Assembly: GCF_018492665.1 (NCBI RefSeq)
Contig: NZ_JAFVME010000009.1
Location: 1 to 64,000, forward strand
Direction: 5' to 3'
Length of the DNA stretch: 64,000 nucleotides
DNA from: Pedobacter sp. B4-66
Lineage (GTDB): Bacteria; Bacteroidota; Bacteroidia; Sphingobacteriales; Sphingobacteriaceae
This document shows, in pieces, positions 51,328-60,393 of the stretch; position 1 is the first letter of the stretch; the number at the start of each line of letters is the position of its first letter. The position numbers and the translations under genes are program-made. The notes beneath the pieces are model-generated. The model was given only the letters and a program-made list of their open reading frames with translations, was not told where the DNA came from and made no database searches.

Positions 51328-52914
51328 ATGAAAAAAATTCTTGTCATAGTAATAGCCCTTTTTACTGCCATCATAACTCTGGCCTACATGTATTTCTCAG
51401 GCCTAAATACCCAGAGGGAAAATAATGATAGTAGTTTATATGCTGCAACAGTAAATTCGGGTGTCATATTTTCTTTCCAAAATGACAAAAGCATATTCGA
51501 CATTTTAAAAGGTCAAAACATTTTACAAGAGGTTATTGGAGAGCGCAACTATAGTCAATTACAATCTATAAAAGATTATATCTTATCTGCTCCGGATCTT
51601 AACAGAATAATAGGTAAACAAAACATATACATTAGCCTTATTCCGGGAAAAGACAAACAAATTGACTTGCTTTATAGTACCCAAATCAATAGTGAAGCAA
51701 GTAAAAATCAATTAATCAATGCTTTGGCATCTGCTAAATTACAGTTAGATAGTTCCCAAAAAATAACTACGATAACCCTACCCGATAGTGCCGTATTCTA
51801 TCTTGCTATTAAAGGTAACCTTTTACTACTTTCCAGCGCAATAAAACCAGTTTCAAATGTATTATCTGCAAGTATTAATGACAACAATAAATTTGTACAG
51901 TACATTAAATCAACAAGCAGGTTAACAAAAAATAGTCTGGCCGAAATTTATATCAATTTCAAAGATCTCCCACTGCTCTTAAAAGCAACTATGCCAGGAA
52001 AACTTAATGGAGAGCTTTCTGTGCTAGATAACCGCAATACATTTGCGTCATTGATATACAATTTTAGCAAAGAAAAAGTCTTGCTTACAGGATCAACACA
52101 AGACAATGAGTTAAACGATTACTATCAACTATTCTCAACATCTAATGCTCAAAAAACAACAGCAACCAACATCTTACCTGAAAACACAGCTAATTACACA
52201 GTTTTTGCAATAGAGAACTATGCTACTTGGAAAAAGAATCTGGATGCGTGGTTTACTGAAAAAAAAGAACTGAATGCTACAAGTAATATACTTAAAAACA
52301 TCACTCTTAACTACCATATAGATCCTAATCAGATATTTCCAAAATACTTTAAAGACCAGCTGATTACCTTTCAATTAAATACTGCAGAAAAAATTGGCGC
52401 AATTAATTTAAGTAATGGAGAAAAAGTAGAACAGTTATTACTAGACCTTAGCTCCGATTATGGTGACGGCATAAAAATATTTAAAGAATCGGATCTGCTG
52501 TATAGCTATTTTGGAGAGCCTTTTAAGAAATTTAAAAGACCATACTATATCATTATAGACAATTACATGATTTTTGCTAATAACGTCAGCACATTACAGT
52601 CTTTTCTGAATAGTTATAAGAACAATCGACTCCTTATTAATAAAGAGAGTTATGTCAGTAGCGTTAATCAGTTACCAAACACATCGAACATTACATTCTT
52701 TATCGATTTAGATAATTCTTCAGAGATATTCCTTAAAAATATATACCTTCCTTATTACAAACACATCACTACCGAGAAAGGATTAAGAAATTATCAGTCA
52801 TTTACCTACCAACTTAGCGGAGATAATGGTAAATTTCAAACAAATGTTCTCATGAACAGAAAGCAACAACCTTTAAACCAAGATTCTCTAAAACTGGAAA
52901 ACGACTCGCTATGA
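51328..52914 (+). CDS. Hypothetical membrane-anchored envelope protein
   Basis: A 528-residue protein with an N-terminal signal anchor (ILVIVIALFTAIITLAYMYF) and a large extracytoplasmic part. The sequence is rich in Ser, Asn, Lys and Ile with regular hydrophobic beta patterns (for example VFYLAIKGNLLLLSSAIKP), somewhat like DUF3352-type proteins, but I do not recognise the family with certainty. The last 4 bp overlap with the start of the DUF5723 gene (ATGA junction), so the two products probably work together at the envelope. Confidence 0.75.
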   Translation: MKKILVIVIALFTAIITLAYMYFSGLNTQRENNDSSLYAATVNSGVIFSFQNDKSIFDILKGQNILQEVIGERNYSQLQSIKDYILSAPDLNRIIGKQNIYISLIPGKDKQIDLLYSTQINSEASKNQLINALASAKLQLDSSQKITTITLPDSAVFYLAIKGNLLLLSSAIKPVSNVLSASINDNNKFVQYIKSTSRLTKNSLAEIYINFKDLPLLLKATMPGKLNGELSVLDNRNTFASLIYNFSKEKVLLTGSTQDNELNDYYQLFSTSNAQKTTATNILPENTANYTVFAIENYATWKKNLDAWFTEKKELNATSNILKNITLNYHIDPNQIFPKYFKDQLITFQLNTAEKIGAINLSNGEKVEQLLLDLSSDYGDGIKIFKESDLLYSYFGEPFKKFKRPYYIIIDNYMIFANNVSTLQSFLNSYKNNRLLINKESYVSSVNQLPNTSNITFFIDLDNSSEIFLKNIYLPYYKHITTEKGLRNYQSFTYQLSGDNGKFQTNVLMNRKQQPLNQDSLKLENDSL

Positions 52915-54332
52915 GAAAACCTCTAATCCTGTTCTTTCTTTTACTTCTTTTCAATCAGCTAAAAGCTCAGCAATACGGTTTATTTAATACAAAAACTTTA
53001 TTTGATGGTTTTGAAAATCCTGCACAAAAAACTTTTGTTTTAGACTCCTCTCGTAAATATGCTTCCAATTTCTTCTTACCCTATCTTGGGATAAATGCCA
53101 CTACCAAAGGTGGAGATGATGTAATTCGCAGGTTGATTAGCACTGGAGATTTTTCAGCTACAGGCATCTCTGCCAACCCTAAAGACATTAATAGGATATA
53201 TCAGAATTCAAACCTCTACCTCTTCAATTTTAAGATTTTTAAATCTTACAAGTTTCAAAAGGAACTAGGCTTTTCATGGCAGTTAAGAACTGACGCCAAT
53301 TTAAAGTATACTAATGGATTGCTTATAATTTTTGATCAGAAGGAATGGTCTAAAATCAAAGAACAGTCTAATAACGCCCTAAATAACGATGGTTACTCAC
53401 AGTCATACCACCAATTCAGTGTTACCTACCGAGAGAACTATAATAAAAAACTTGCCTTTGGAGCAAAATTAAGTTTACTAAGCGGAATTACATACAACGA
53501 ATTAAAAGTCACTAATTCCAGCCTTGATTTCACCTCCGATGGAGTCACTCCTGAAAGTGGCGATATTAACATGACCTTATCAGGCCGTTACAAATCAAAC
53601 TTTTTAAGAGCAAAAGATCAATCTACCAACATTTTAATACCAAACTTTAAAAACCCCGGGTTGGCAGTTAGTTTTGGTACAACATACATTTCTAAAACAG
53701 GCTATACATTAATAGCTAACATTAAAGATCTTGGTTTTATTAGATGGGCAAATAAATCATACGTTGCCGATTTCAATAATACAGTGCTTAATATCCCCAG
53801 AGGTTCAACCACAAAAGAAGCCGAAAACAGAATTACAGATGTAGTCATTAAAAATGCTTACAACAAAAGCTTTATTAGTCCAACCAATGCCAAAGCAGAT
53901 TTTCTAATCTCCAAAACATTCAATTTTTATACTCCTAGCATTATTGTATCAAAAAACTTGTTTTATAATGGAGGTGATATAGTCCTTGTAAATAAATTCC
54001 TCTATAGTGGTTTTTCCATAAGTGCTATTCCTGCCTATAATTTTAATAATCTATTTCTTTTTGGAATGCAAGGAATGTATCAAACACCAAATTTTGAATT
54101 CTTTATGGGCTCAGACAACCTCTTCAAAACAACTCGAACAGCCTACGCAGCAATTCAAAACACTACATCCTCAAGTTCTGGATACAATGGGGCTTCCTTT
54201 TATATGGGACTTGGTATTAAATTCGGTTATACTGTAGAGCATCCCCAAAATAGCAGCTACATGCCCGGATTAGATGGCCAGGAAACCAGCTTCTTTAAAC
54301 GTGTTTTCAGTATTTTCTCTAAAAACAGATAA
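52911..54332 (+). CDS. DUF5723-type outer-membrane protein
   Basis: A 473-residue secreted protein with a signal peptide (ending LKAQ) and alternating beta strands over its length (for example YTLIANIKDLGFIRWANKSY), consistent with an outer-membrane beta barrel. The early segment LFNTKTLFDGFENPAQKTFV and the FGAKLSLLSGI part resemble the DUF5723 family of Bacteroidota. Translation is coupled to the preceding gene. It ends 4 bp before the end of the convergent tsaB. Confidence 0.75.
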   Translation: MRKPLILFFLLLLFNQLKAQQYGLFNTKTLFDGFENPAQKTFVLDSSRKYASNFFLPYLGINATTKGGDDVIRRLISTGDFSATGISANPKDINRIYQNSNLYLFNFKIFKSYKFQKELGFSWQLRTDANLKYTNGLLIIFDQKEWSKIKEQSNNALNNDGYSQSYHQFSVTYRENYNKKLAFGAKLSLLSGITYNELKVTNSSLDFTSDGVTPESGDINMTLSGRYKSNFLRAKDQSTNILIPNFKNPGLAVSFGTTYISKTGYTLIANIKDLGFIRWANKSYVADFNNTVLNIPRGSTTKEAENRITDVVIKNAYNKSFISPTNAKADFLISKTFNFYTPSIIVSKNLFYNGGDIVLVNKFLYSGFSISAIPAYNFNNLFLFGMQGMYQTPNFEFFMGSDNLFKTTRTAYAAIQNTTSSSSGYNGASFYMGLGIKFGYTVEHPQNSSYMPGLDGQETSFFKRVFSIFSKNR

Positions 54333-54336
54333 GAAT

Positions 54337-55020
54337 TTACTTTTTCTTAGGAGTAGTTAAAACGAAATCCTTTAAATAAAAAGGCTCAAAATAAGCAACA
54401 TCTTCAAATCTTGCTGCAGCGTAAGCCTCATGAGCAAGCTTACTCATATAAGATGCAGAATTAAAATTCAGCTCAGAAAACTTTGCGTTTTCATGCCCTA
54501 GTACATCCATGCACTTAGCAGCACCATTACCTATAAAGGTGATAACATGATCATTTAACTCCTGAGCAAAGCTCCCCTCGTCAATTATTTTAGCAGAAAC
54601 TGGAGTCACTGTTTCAAGCGTTTTATTATAAACAGAAGTAAAAACCTCCATCCTTCTGGCGTCTATCATAGCACATACTAACCCGTTATAATCAGGATTC
54701 TGTAGCATAAAACCTTGCGCCATCATTTGAAGGGTAGGAATTGCAATTAAAGGTTTATCAAGCGCAAAACATAAACCTTTTGCGGTAGAAACGCCAATGC
54801 GCAAACCAGTATAAGAGCCAGGGCCCATACTTACTGCTACAGCATCAAGATCTTCAAATTGTAAGCCGGTAGAGTCCAATGCCTCTTTAATAAACAAAGT
54901 TAAGCTACCTGCATGAATGTTATTAGCCATTAGCTCCTTTAGGGCAATGGTTTTTCCATCATGTGATATTGCAGCAGAACAAACTTGTGTAGCGGTTTCA
55001 ATTTGAAGTATAGTAGCCAT
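54337..55020 (-). CDS. tsaB: tRNA t6A biosynthesis protein TsaB
   Basis: TsaB is the inactive ASKHA-fold partner of TsaD in making N6-threonylcarbamoyladenosine at tRNA position 37. The 227-residue protein starts with TILQIETATQVCSAAIS and has AVSMGPGSYTGLRIGVSTAKGLCFAL, the family hallmark, followed by CAMIDARRMEVFTSVY. It is the last of the cluster rpmH-rnpA-yidD-tsaB. The same modified base is the substrate of MtaB, encoded at the window start. Confidence 0.94.
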   Translation of the reverse strand: MATILQIETATQVCSAAISHDGKTIALKELMANNIHAGSLTLFIKEALDSTGLQFEDLDAVAVSMGPGSYTGLRIGVSTAKGLCFALDKPLIAIPTLQMMAQGFMLQNPDYNGLVCAMIDARRMEVFTSVYNKTLETVTPVSAKIIDEGSFAQELNDHVITFIGNGAAKCMDVLGHENAKFSELNFNSASYMSKLAHEAYAAARFEDVAYFEPFYLKDFVLTTPKKK

Positions 55021-55039
55021 CAGCTTAAATTAAAAATTA

Positions 55040-55270
55040 TTATGGAACAGGATCATGACCATGGCCACCCCAGGGATGACATCTGCCAATGCGTTTCAAA
55101 GTTAGCCATCCTCCTTTAAATGGACCATGCTTTTTAATGGCTTCAATACCATATTGAGAACAAGTTGGGGTATACCTACAACTTGCCCCAAGCAAAGGAG
55201 ATAATAACCATTGATAAAGTTTTATCAAACCTAAAAATATCCAACCAACAACCTGTTTAACTATCCCCAT
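55040..55270 (-). CDS. yidD: Membrane protein insertion efficiency factor YidD
   Basis: A 76-residue membrane-associated protein with the family pattern [24 protein letters not shown] and the C-terminal [15 protein letters not shown]. YidD assists YidC-dependent membrane insertion. Its start overlaps the end of rnpA by 14 bp, as in many bacteria. Confidence 0.95.
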   Translation of the reverse strand: MGIVKQVVGWIFLGLIKLYQWLLSPLLGASCRYTPTCSQYGIEAIKKHGPFKGGWLTLKRIGRCHPWGGHGHDPVP

Positions 55271-55670
55271 TAGCTTTTTTTATTTCGTTGGCTTCAATAG
55301 CTGTTGCCAATTTCTTTAAAACTCCGGTCATTTTCTTTTCAAAAAATGGGTAATCGTAAATCTGTTTACCAATAAATTGTACAGAAAGTAGCAATAGTTG
55401 ATTAGACTCAGTGAGAGACGAATAAAGTTGTGATTGTTTTTGCAGGCGATAAACCTCACGAGTACGACGTTTAATCAAATTTCTATCAACCGCTCTTTTA
55501 AAGCGTTTCTTAGAAACATTAATTACTACCTGTACGGGGTAATTGTGTACTGTATCTACAAAGAGATAAGACACACGAAAAGGATATAATAAAAAAGAAG
55601 AACTGTTTTTAAATAGCAAGTCAATTAACTTCCTACTACATAACCGTTCTTCTTTGTTAAATGTGTTCAT
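55257..55670 (-). CDS. rnpA: Ribonuclease P protein component
   Basis: RnpA supports RNase P RNA in removing the 5' leader from pre-tRNA. From the ATG at 55670 ([19 protein letters not shown]) the protein has 137 residues; an upstream ATG would add 14 residues not found in the family. The basic RNR-type motif [20 protein letters not shown] is present. It lies between rpmH and yidD, the common bacterial order. Confidence 0.93.
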   Translation of the reverse strand: MNTFNKEERLCSRKLIDLLFKNSSSFLLYPFRVSYLFVDTVHNYPVQVVINVSKKRFKRAVDRNLIKRRTREVYRLQKQSQLYSSLTESNQLLLLSVQFIGKQIYDYPFFEKKMTGVLKKLATAIEANEIKKANGDS

Positions 55671-55733
55671 GTTTTTGATCGCAACTTTGCAGATGTTCTG
55701 ATCTGCTAACACTTAATGTGCTGCAATCAAAAA

Positions 55734-55892
55734 TTATGCTTTATGACGACGCTCGTCAGAAACTGATAATCTTTTTCTTCCTTTTGCACGACGAGAAGCT
55801 AATACTCTTCTACCGTTTGCTGTAGCCATTCTTTCGCGGAAGCCATGCTTGTTTCTTCTCTTTCTTTGCGAAGGTTGGAATGTTCTTTTCAT
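55734..55892 (-). CDS. rpmH: 50S ribosomal protein L34
   Basis: A 52-residue, very basic protein starting [20 protein letters not shown] and continuing with [19 protein letters not shown], the L34 hallmark. It is the first gene of the rpmH-rnpA-yidD-tsaB set, with 63 bp to rnpA. A promoter of Bacteroidota type lies 46 bp upstream. No oriC-type region or dnaA is seen nearby. Confidence 0.97.
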   Translation of the reverse strand: MKRTFQPSQRKRRNKHGFRERMATANGRRVLASRRAKGRKRLSVSDERRHKA

Positions 55893-55937
55893 AACTGTAT
55901 TATATATATCTTAGACTATTTTTTTAATTAAGAGGTG

Positions 55938-55967
55938 CAAATATAGTGTGATTTTTTTCTAATTGCA
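55938..55967 (-). promoter_or_regulatory. Promoter of rpmH
   Basis: On the minus strand TTG, 20 nt, TATATTTG matches the Bacteroidota consensus. The -7 box ends about 45 bp before the L34 start codon. Confidence 0.75.
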
Positions 55968-55984
55968 AATAGAATTAGAATTTT

Positions 55985-56725
55985 CTATAACCCAAGTGCT
56001 GCTTTCAACTTCACATACCCTGTTTTACTCACAGGCAGCCATATATCCGACTTTAAAAGCACAATATAACTATCCTTTTCTTTAAGTTCAATTTTTGTAA
56101 CCTGCGCCAAATTTATAATATAAGAACGATGTATCCTAATAAACTGTGCAGAATCCAATGTTTGCTCAAAAAAACTCATCGTTTTATTCTTGTGAAAAAT
56201 CCCCTCTACAGTACTCATCTTCACATAATCATCGTCGGCCTCCAAATAGTGGATATCAGAAACTGAAATGATTTTAATTACCCCATTCTTTTTAACTACA
56301 ACCCTGTTATTTTGTGCCGGACTTAATGCCGCCGAATCCAGCAGCTCTTTCGTTACCTCTTCTCCTCCGCTATTTAGCCGTGATGGCAGTTTCTGAATAG
56401 CAAGATCAAACCTGTTTTTTTCAATAGGTTTCAATAAATAATCTACAGCACTTACTTCAAAAGCCTTTATTGCATACTCGTCAAATGCGGTAGTAAATAT
56501 TACAGCAGGTGGCCTCTCTACCAATTCAAGCATCTCAAAGCCGTTAATCTTTGGCATCTGAATATCCAGGAAAATGAAGTCGGGCTGATGCTGAGTAATT
56601 GCTTTAATTCCTTCAAATCCATCACTACACTCTGCAACCACTTCTATATGCGGAAAATCACTTAAATAGTGTTTTACAATATCCCTGGCCAGGGGCTCGT
56701 CATCAATTAATATTGTTCTTATCAT
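55985..56725 (-). CDS. LytTR-type response regulator
   Basis: A 246-residue regulator: receiver (acidic IDDEP, phosphoacceptor FIFLDIQMPK with Asp near 54, Lys in YLLKPIE) and C-terminal LytTR DNA-binding domain (from about 145; SVSDIHYLEADDDYVKMS, FIRIHRSYIINLAQVTKIELKE). Its start overlaps the end of the kinase gene by 23 bp. It is the output gene of the four-gene unit with the LiaF-like, DUF4288 and kinase genes. Confidence 0.93.
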   Translation of the reverse strand: MIRTILIDDEPLARDIVKHYLSDFPHIEVVAECSDGFEGIKAITQHQPDFIFLDIQMPKINGFEMLELVERPPAVIFTTAFDEYAIKAFEVSAVDYLLKPIEKNRFDLAIQKLPSRLNSGGEEVTKELLDSAALSPAQNNRVVVKKNGVIKIISVSDIHYLEADDDYVKMSTVEGIFHKNKTMSFFEQTLDSAQFIRIHRSYIINLAQVTKIELKEKDSYIVLLKSDIWLPVSKTGYVKLKAALGL

Positions 56726-57764
56726 TTGCCTGGGGTATTTTAAGCGTTGTTATAAATAAATTATCGTCAGTAGCTTTTGTTTTCAGTAACTTTTCGTCAG
56801 CAAACAACAAATATAGCCTTCTTTTAATTGCAGACAAACCGAAACCTGTACCTCCAGTAGCCTTCATTTCCGGATCAAACGGATTTTGCACCATAATAAC
56901 CAGTACACTATTTACAATCTTTACATGCATCGAAATTGTAATCGAAGCAGATGTATTGTACAAGCCAAATTTTATAGCATTCTCTACAATTGGCTGCAGT
57001 AAAGTACCCGGCAAGCGGAGGTTCAGCGTATCCTCATCTACATTCACATCAATATTTAACCGATGACTAAACCTGACTTTTTCAATATCTAAATAGAGTT
57101 GAATATACTCCATTTCCTCTCCTACGCTTACCCACACCTCATCATCTCGTTTTAAAGTCCCTCTTAAAAACGCGGCAAGCTTAGTAATCATAGTGCCAGC
57201 CTCTTTAGGATTCACAATTGTAAGTGCATACACCGAGTTTAAACTATTAAACAAAAAATGCGGTTGCAGTTGATGTCTAAGCTTATTCAATTCAGCTTCT
57301 TTTGATAAATTCTGGGCTGTAAGCAATCTTTCCTGTGTAGCTGATTGTTCTTCCAATCTATACCATAAAATATTAGCCAGAGCGCACCATGCTAAAAATA
57401 TAAACACAATGATAAAGCGCACCAGTATCGACAAATTTAAAAAGCTTCGGTAGGTTATATTATCAACAAACAAGAGGTTTAATGCAAACTTACTTGCTAA
57501 CGTGATGGTCAGTGCCATCATTAAAGTTAATACCAGAATAAACAGTATTGTTTCATTTTTGGGCTGGTAATAACCTAATAAATTACTCAAAATAATACAA
57601 GCAACTGCCAACAAACCATTAGTTATTACACTATCTGCAACTGCAACAGGAAGACTAAAATTCAGCGTGTAATAAAATAAGAACACAAAAATTGCTACCC
57701 AGGCTAAAAATATAGCAAAGGCAAACTTCTGTATCTGAGGAACTGATAATGGCCTAGTTGTCAA
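56703..57764 (-). CDS. Sensor histidine kinase (LytS-type)
   Basis: A 353-residue membrane kinase with about four N-terminal hydrophobic segments (FAFAIFLAWVAIFVFLFYYTL, AVACIILSNLLGY and two more up to residue 135), no large sensor domain, and the His_kinase core: LNKLRHQLQPHFLFNSLNSVYAL (His phosphoacceptor) and an ATPase with PIVENAIKFGL and GTGFGLSAIKRRL. It overlaps the DUF4288 gene by 11 bp and the regulator gene by 23 bp. The signal may come through the LiaF-like protein of the same unit. Confidence 0.92.
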   Translation of the reverse strand: MTTRPLSVPQIQKFAFAIFLAWVAIFVFLFYYTLNFSLPVAVADSVITNGLLAVACIILSNLLGYYQPKNETILFILVLTLMMALTITLASKFALNLLFVDNITYRSFLNLSILVRFIIVFIFLAWCALANILWYRLEEQSATQERLLTAQNLSKEAELNKLRHQLQPHFLFNSLNSVYALTIVNPKEAGTMITKLAAFLRGTLKRDDEVWVSVGEEMEYIQLYLDIEKVRFSHRLNIDVNVDEDTLNLRLPGTLLQPIVENAIKFGLYNTSASITISMHVKIVNSVLVIMVQNPFDPEMKATGGTGFGLSAIKRRLYLLFADEKLLKTKATDDNLFITTLKIPQANDKNNIN

Positions 57765-58125
57765 AACAATCTAATTCTTTGGTGGTTAGTTGTATACGTT
57801 CTTTTAAAAAAACCTGTCTCTTTTCTACCTGATCTAAAAAAACGGCAACATCAATTGGTTCATGCATTATTGATGCTATTTCGGTTCCATCTTCAGGCGT
57901 CTGAATTTCGTGAAGGTCTGCAATACAAATAAACTTCCATGTCACCACTTCACCGTGACAGTTTTCAAATGGAGGATGAAAATTCTCCGCGGCTAATTCT
58001 GCTTTAAAAAAAGCTTCATTACTATCTATTGCAAACATCAATCTTAACTGCTCGTCAAACTGAGGTTTATAGTTGCCATCTCCACAAACTATTTCATAAA
58101 TATATCTTACTAAAAACCATTTCAT
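57754..58125 (-). CDS. DUF4288 domain protein
   Basis: A 123-residue soluble protein (MKWFLVRYIYEIVCGDGNY) matching the DUF4288 family in its opening strand-strand pattern and the FDEQLRLMFAIDSNEAFFKA helix. Function unknown. It sits between the LiaF-like gene (11 bp) and the kinase gene (11-bp overlap), so it is part of the same regulatory unit. Confidence 0.8.
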   Translation of the reverse strand: MKWFLVRYIYEIVCGDGNYKPQFDEQLRLMFAIDSNEAFFKAELAAENFHPPFENCHGEVVTWKFICIADLHEIQTPEDGTEIASIMHEPIDVAVFLDQVEKRQVFLKERIQLTTKELDCFDN

Positions 58126-58136
58126 AATGTAGGGTT

Positions 58137-58910
58137 TTAAAAGTTTCTAATATCCACCCCGCCAAATAATGCCACCCCCTTAATAATTATTATTTTTCTT
58201 GGCCCATCTATTACCTGGCCCATAGCTCTCTTATCATCCATACCACCGAATATGGCAGTAACTTCTGATTTCACTTCCCAGCTTGGTGGAATTACAATCT
58301 TTAATCCTCCAAATATTGCAACCACATCAAGAATGATCGTACCCTCAAAATCAGCCTGAGTTAAGTTGATATCTGAACCACCAAAAATTGCGATTACATC
58401 TCCACCTTTAAAATTTTTTGAATACACATTTTGATGACTACCTCCAAAAACATTCACGGAATCGAGAATATCATCTTTATCAATATCAGTATATTCTTTA
58501 GGTCCATCAGTATTTACTGGCTCATTAAAGTTGCCAAAATCAGCATGTTTTTTCTGCCATCTCTTTTTCCATCGCTCTCTATCTAGCTCTTTTCTTTTGG
58601 GCTTAAAAATCATGAACAACCCAAGAATAATAAATGCAATGGCGAAATAGTACTTAGACATGTCAAATTCTGCAATGTCTTCAAGGGTAAAAAAACCGCC
58701 TACCAGCACCATAATCAACCATCCGCCACCATCAAAATTCCTTTTATAACCAACCAGCAAACCGATCACAATCAATAATGTGTGCCAGCTAATAACCCAT
58801 TGTGGTATATCTATCCCGAAATTCTTTAAAAAGAACACCAGACCAACCCCCAGTATAATCAGCCCACTCCATAATCTGCTAGAACTGTTGTTGTTTGTGA
58901 ATTTTTCCAT
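58137..58910 (-). CDS. LiaF-like transmembrane protein
   Basis: A 257-residue membrane protein with four short hydrophobic segments in the first 100 residues (LWSGLIILGVGLVFFLKNF and others), a polar linker, and a C-terminal beta-rich domain with repeated FGG motifs (VNVFGGSHQNV, AIFGGSDINLT, AIFGGLKIVI, AIFGGMDDKR, ALFGGVDIRN). This matches DUF5668/LiaF-type proteins that report cell-envelope antibiotic stress. It is the first gene of the operon with DUF4288, LytS and LytTR, in line with an envelope-stress sensing role. Confidence 0.85.
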   Translation of the reverse strand: MEKFTNNNSSSRLWSGLIILGVGLVFFLKNFGIDIPQWVISWHTLLIVIGLLVGYKRNFDGGGWLIMVLVGGFFTLEDIAEFDMSKYYFAIAFIILGLFMIFKPKRKELDRERWKKRWQKKHADFGNFNEPVNTDGPKEYTDIDKDDILDSVNVFGGSHQNVYSKNFKGGDVIAIFGGSDINLTQADFEGTIILDVVAIFGGLKIVIPPSWEVKSEVTAIFGGMDDKRAMGQVIDGPRKIIIIKGVALFGGVDIRNF

Positions 58911-59096
58911 TGCTTCTTAATTTATCAATCCAATAAAACTTATTGAACTATAGTGCTCTGCTTTAATTTATACTTTATTTAACTACCTCAAATGTATATA
59001 GAACCTACCCATTGGCCAATACTATAAATTTATAACAATGCTAAAGGTCGGTAAACGTGCATTTTTAATCGGTGAAAATATCTCTTACTTTTGGGC

Positions 59097-59963
59097 ATGA
59101 AACTTCTTCTTCCCATTTTTTGCATTTGCCTACCCTTTTTAGCCATTGCTCAAACTTCACAGCTGTATAAAATATATGATGTTAAAAACGAAAAAACTAT
59201 ATCTATTGATCAGCTGATTAAAGACCTGGATAAAACAGATGTATTATTTTTTGGTGAAGAACATAATGATTCTGTCGGGCATGTATTGGAAATGGAGATT
59301 TTTAAACAAATGCATAATGCTTATCCAAAATTAGCCCTTTCAATGGAAATGTTCCATACCGACGTACAACCAGTAATAAACGAATATTTGGGTGGCTACA
59401 TCTCTGAGAAAAACTTTACAAAAGAAGCTAGAGCATGGAACAATTATAAAGATTACAGATCCCTGATTGAATATGCTAAAACCAATAAAATAAATGTGAT
59501 TGGAGCCAATGGAGCAGCCAGATATAGCAATATGGTTAGCAAAGCAGGTTTAGATGCCTTAAATATCTTACCTAAAGAATCAAAATCTTTTCTGCCACCG
59601 CTACCTATTGATACTGCAACCGGAAGATATTATGATAAGTTCATTAAAGAATTGGGAAGCCATAACATGGGTGGTATGAAAATATATCAAACACAAAACT
59701 TTTGGGATGCAGCGATGTCTTGGTCTATAGTTAAGTATCTAAAAAAGAACAAGAATACAAAAGTGTTACAACTTAATGGCCGTTTTCATAGTGATGAGAA
59801 ATTAGGTACTCTAGCAAAATTAAAAAACTCGTTAAAAAAGCTTAATATATCCAATCTATCTTGCTTTCCTTCGACAGATTTTGGTGCTCCAGACTGGCAA
59901 AAATACAAACACCTGGGTGACTATATCATAATAACCGACCCAGGTGTCAAAAAAACCTTTTGA
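59097..59963 (+). CDS. ChaN-like heme/iron-binding family protein
   Basis: A 288-residue exported protein from the ATG at 59097 (signal peptide MKLLLPIFCICLPFLAIAQ); an upstream TTG lies inside a TACTTTTG box. The body has DVLFFGEEHNDSVGHVLEMEIF and ALSMEMFHTDVQPVI, the EreA/ChaN-like core, then the QLNGRFHSDEKLG end. ChaN proteins bind heme in some bacteria; no Cys lipobox is obvious after the signal peptide. It stops 1 bp from the mscL stop. Confidence 0.82.
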   Translation: MKLLLPIFCICLPFLAIAQTSQLYKIYDVKNEKTISIDQLIKDLDKTDVLFFGEEHNDSVGHVLEMEIFKQMHNAYPKLALSMEMFHTDVQPVINEYLGGYISEKNFTKEARAWNNYKDYRSLIEYAKTNKINVIGANGAARYSNMVSKAGLDALNILPKESKSFLPPLPIDTATGRYYDKFIKELGSHNMGGMKIYQTQNFWDAAMSWSIVKYLKKNKNTKVLQLNGRFHSDEKLGTLAKLKNSLKKLNISNLSCFPSTDFGAPDWQKYKHLGDYIIITDPGVKKTF

Positions 59964-59982
59964 TTTACTTTTTAAGTAAATC
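59962..59982. terminator. Hairpin across the convergent chaN/mscL stops
   Basis: GATTTACTT-ttt-AAGTAAATC covers the last codons of mscL and the end of the chaN-like stop. It may act as a weak two-way terminator, though no long T-run is present. Confidence 0.45.
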
Positions 59983-60393
59983 TCTAATTTCAGTAAGTAA
60001 AACTTCTTCTTTTGTTGGCCCTGCAGGTGCGGCTGCAACGGCCTCTTGTTTGCGTTTCATAGAATTAATACCTTTTACAAGCATAAATACTGCTAAAGCA
60101 AGTAATAGGAAATTAATAGCTACTGTAATGAAATTACCATAAGCAAAAACCACTGCGCCTGGAACTTTTCTTGCCTCAACAAGCGCCATTCCTTCAGCAA
60201 CGCTTCCCTTTAGCACTACATACATATTACTAAAATCAACTGATCCGACTACTGATGAAATTAATGGCATAATAAGATCATTAACAACACTGTCAATGAT
60301 CTTTCCAAAAGCACCACCGATGATTACACCGACAGCAAGATCCATTACACTGCCCTTGATGGCGAATTCTTTAAATTCTTTTACAAATCCCAT
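59965..60393 (-). CDS. mscL: Large-conductance mechanosensitive channel
   Basis: MscL opens under membrane tension to release solutes on osmotic downshock. The 142-residue protein begins with MGFVKEFKEFAIKGSVMDLAVGVIIGGAFG, the first pore helix with its amphipathic N-terminus, and has the second helix FITVAINFLLLALAVFMLVK near 95-115, then a charged C-terminal helix (EVLLTEIRDLLKK). Length matches the family. A promoter of TTG-N19-TAATTTTA form lies 22 bp upstream. Confidence 0.96.
   Translation of the reverse strand: MGFVKEFKEFAIKGSVMDLAVGVIIGGAFGKIIDSVVNDLIMPLISSVVGSVDFSNMYVVLKGSVAEGMALVEARKVPGAVVFAYGNFITVAINFLLLALAVFMLVKGINSMKRKQEAVAAAPAGPTKEEVLLTEIRDLLKK

Noticed and set aside
55734..55984. 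Possible replication origin near rpmH
   Set aside because: No dnaA gene or cluster of DnaA boxes is seen, and in Bacteroidota rpmH is often away from oriC.
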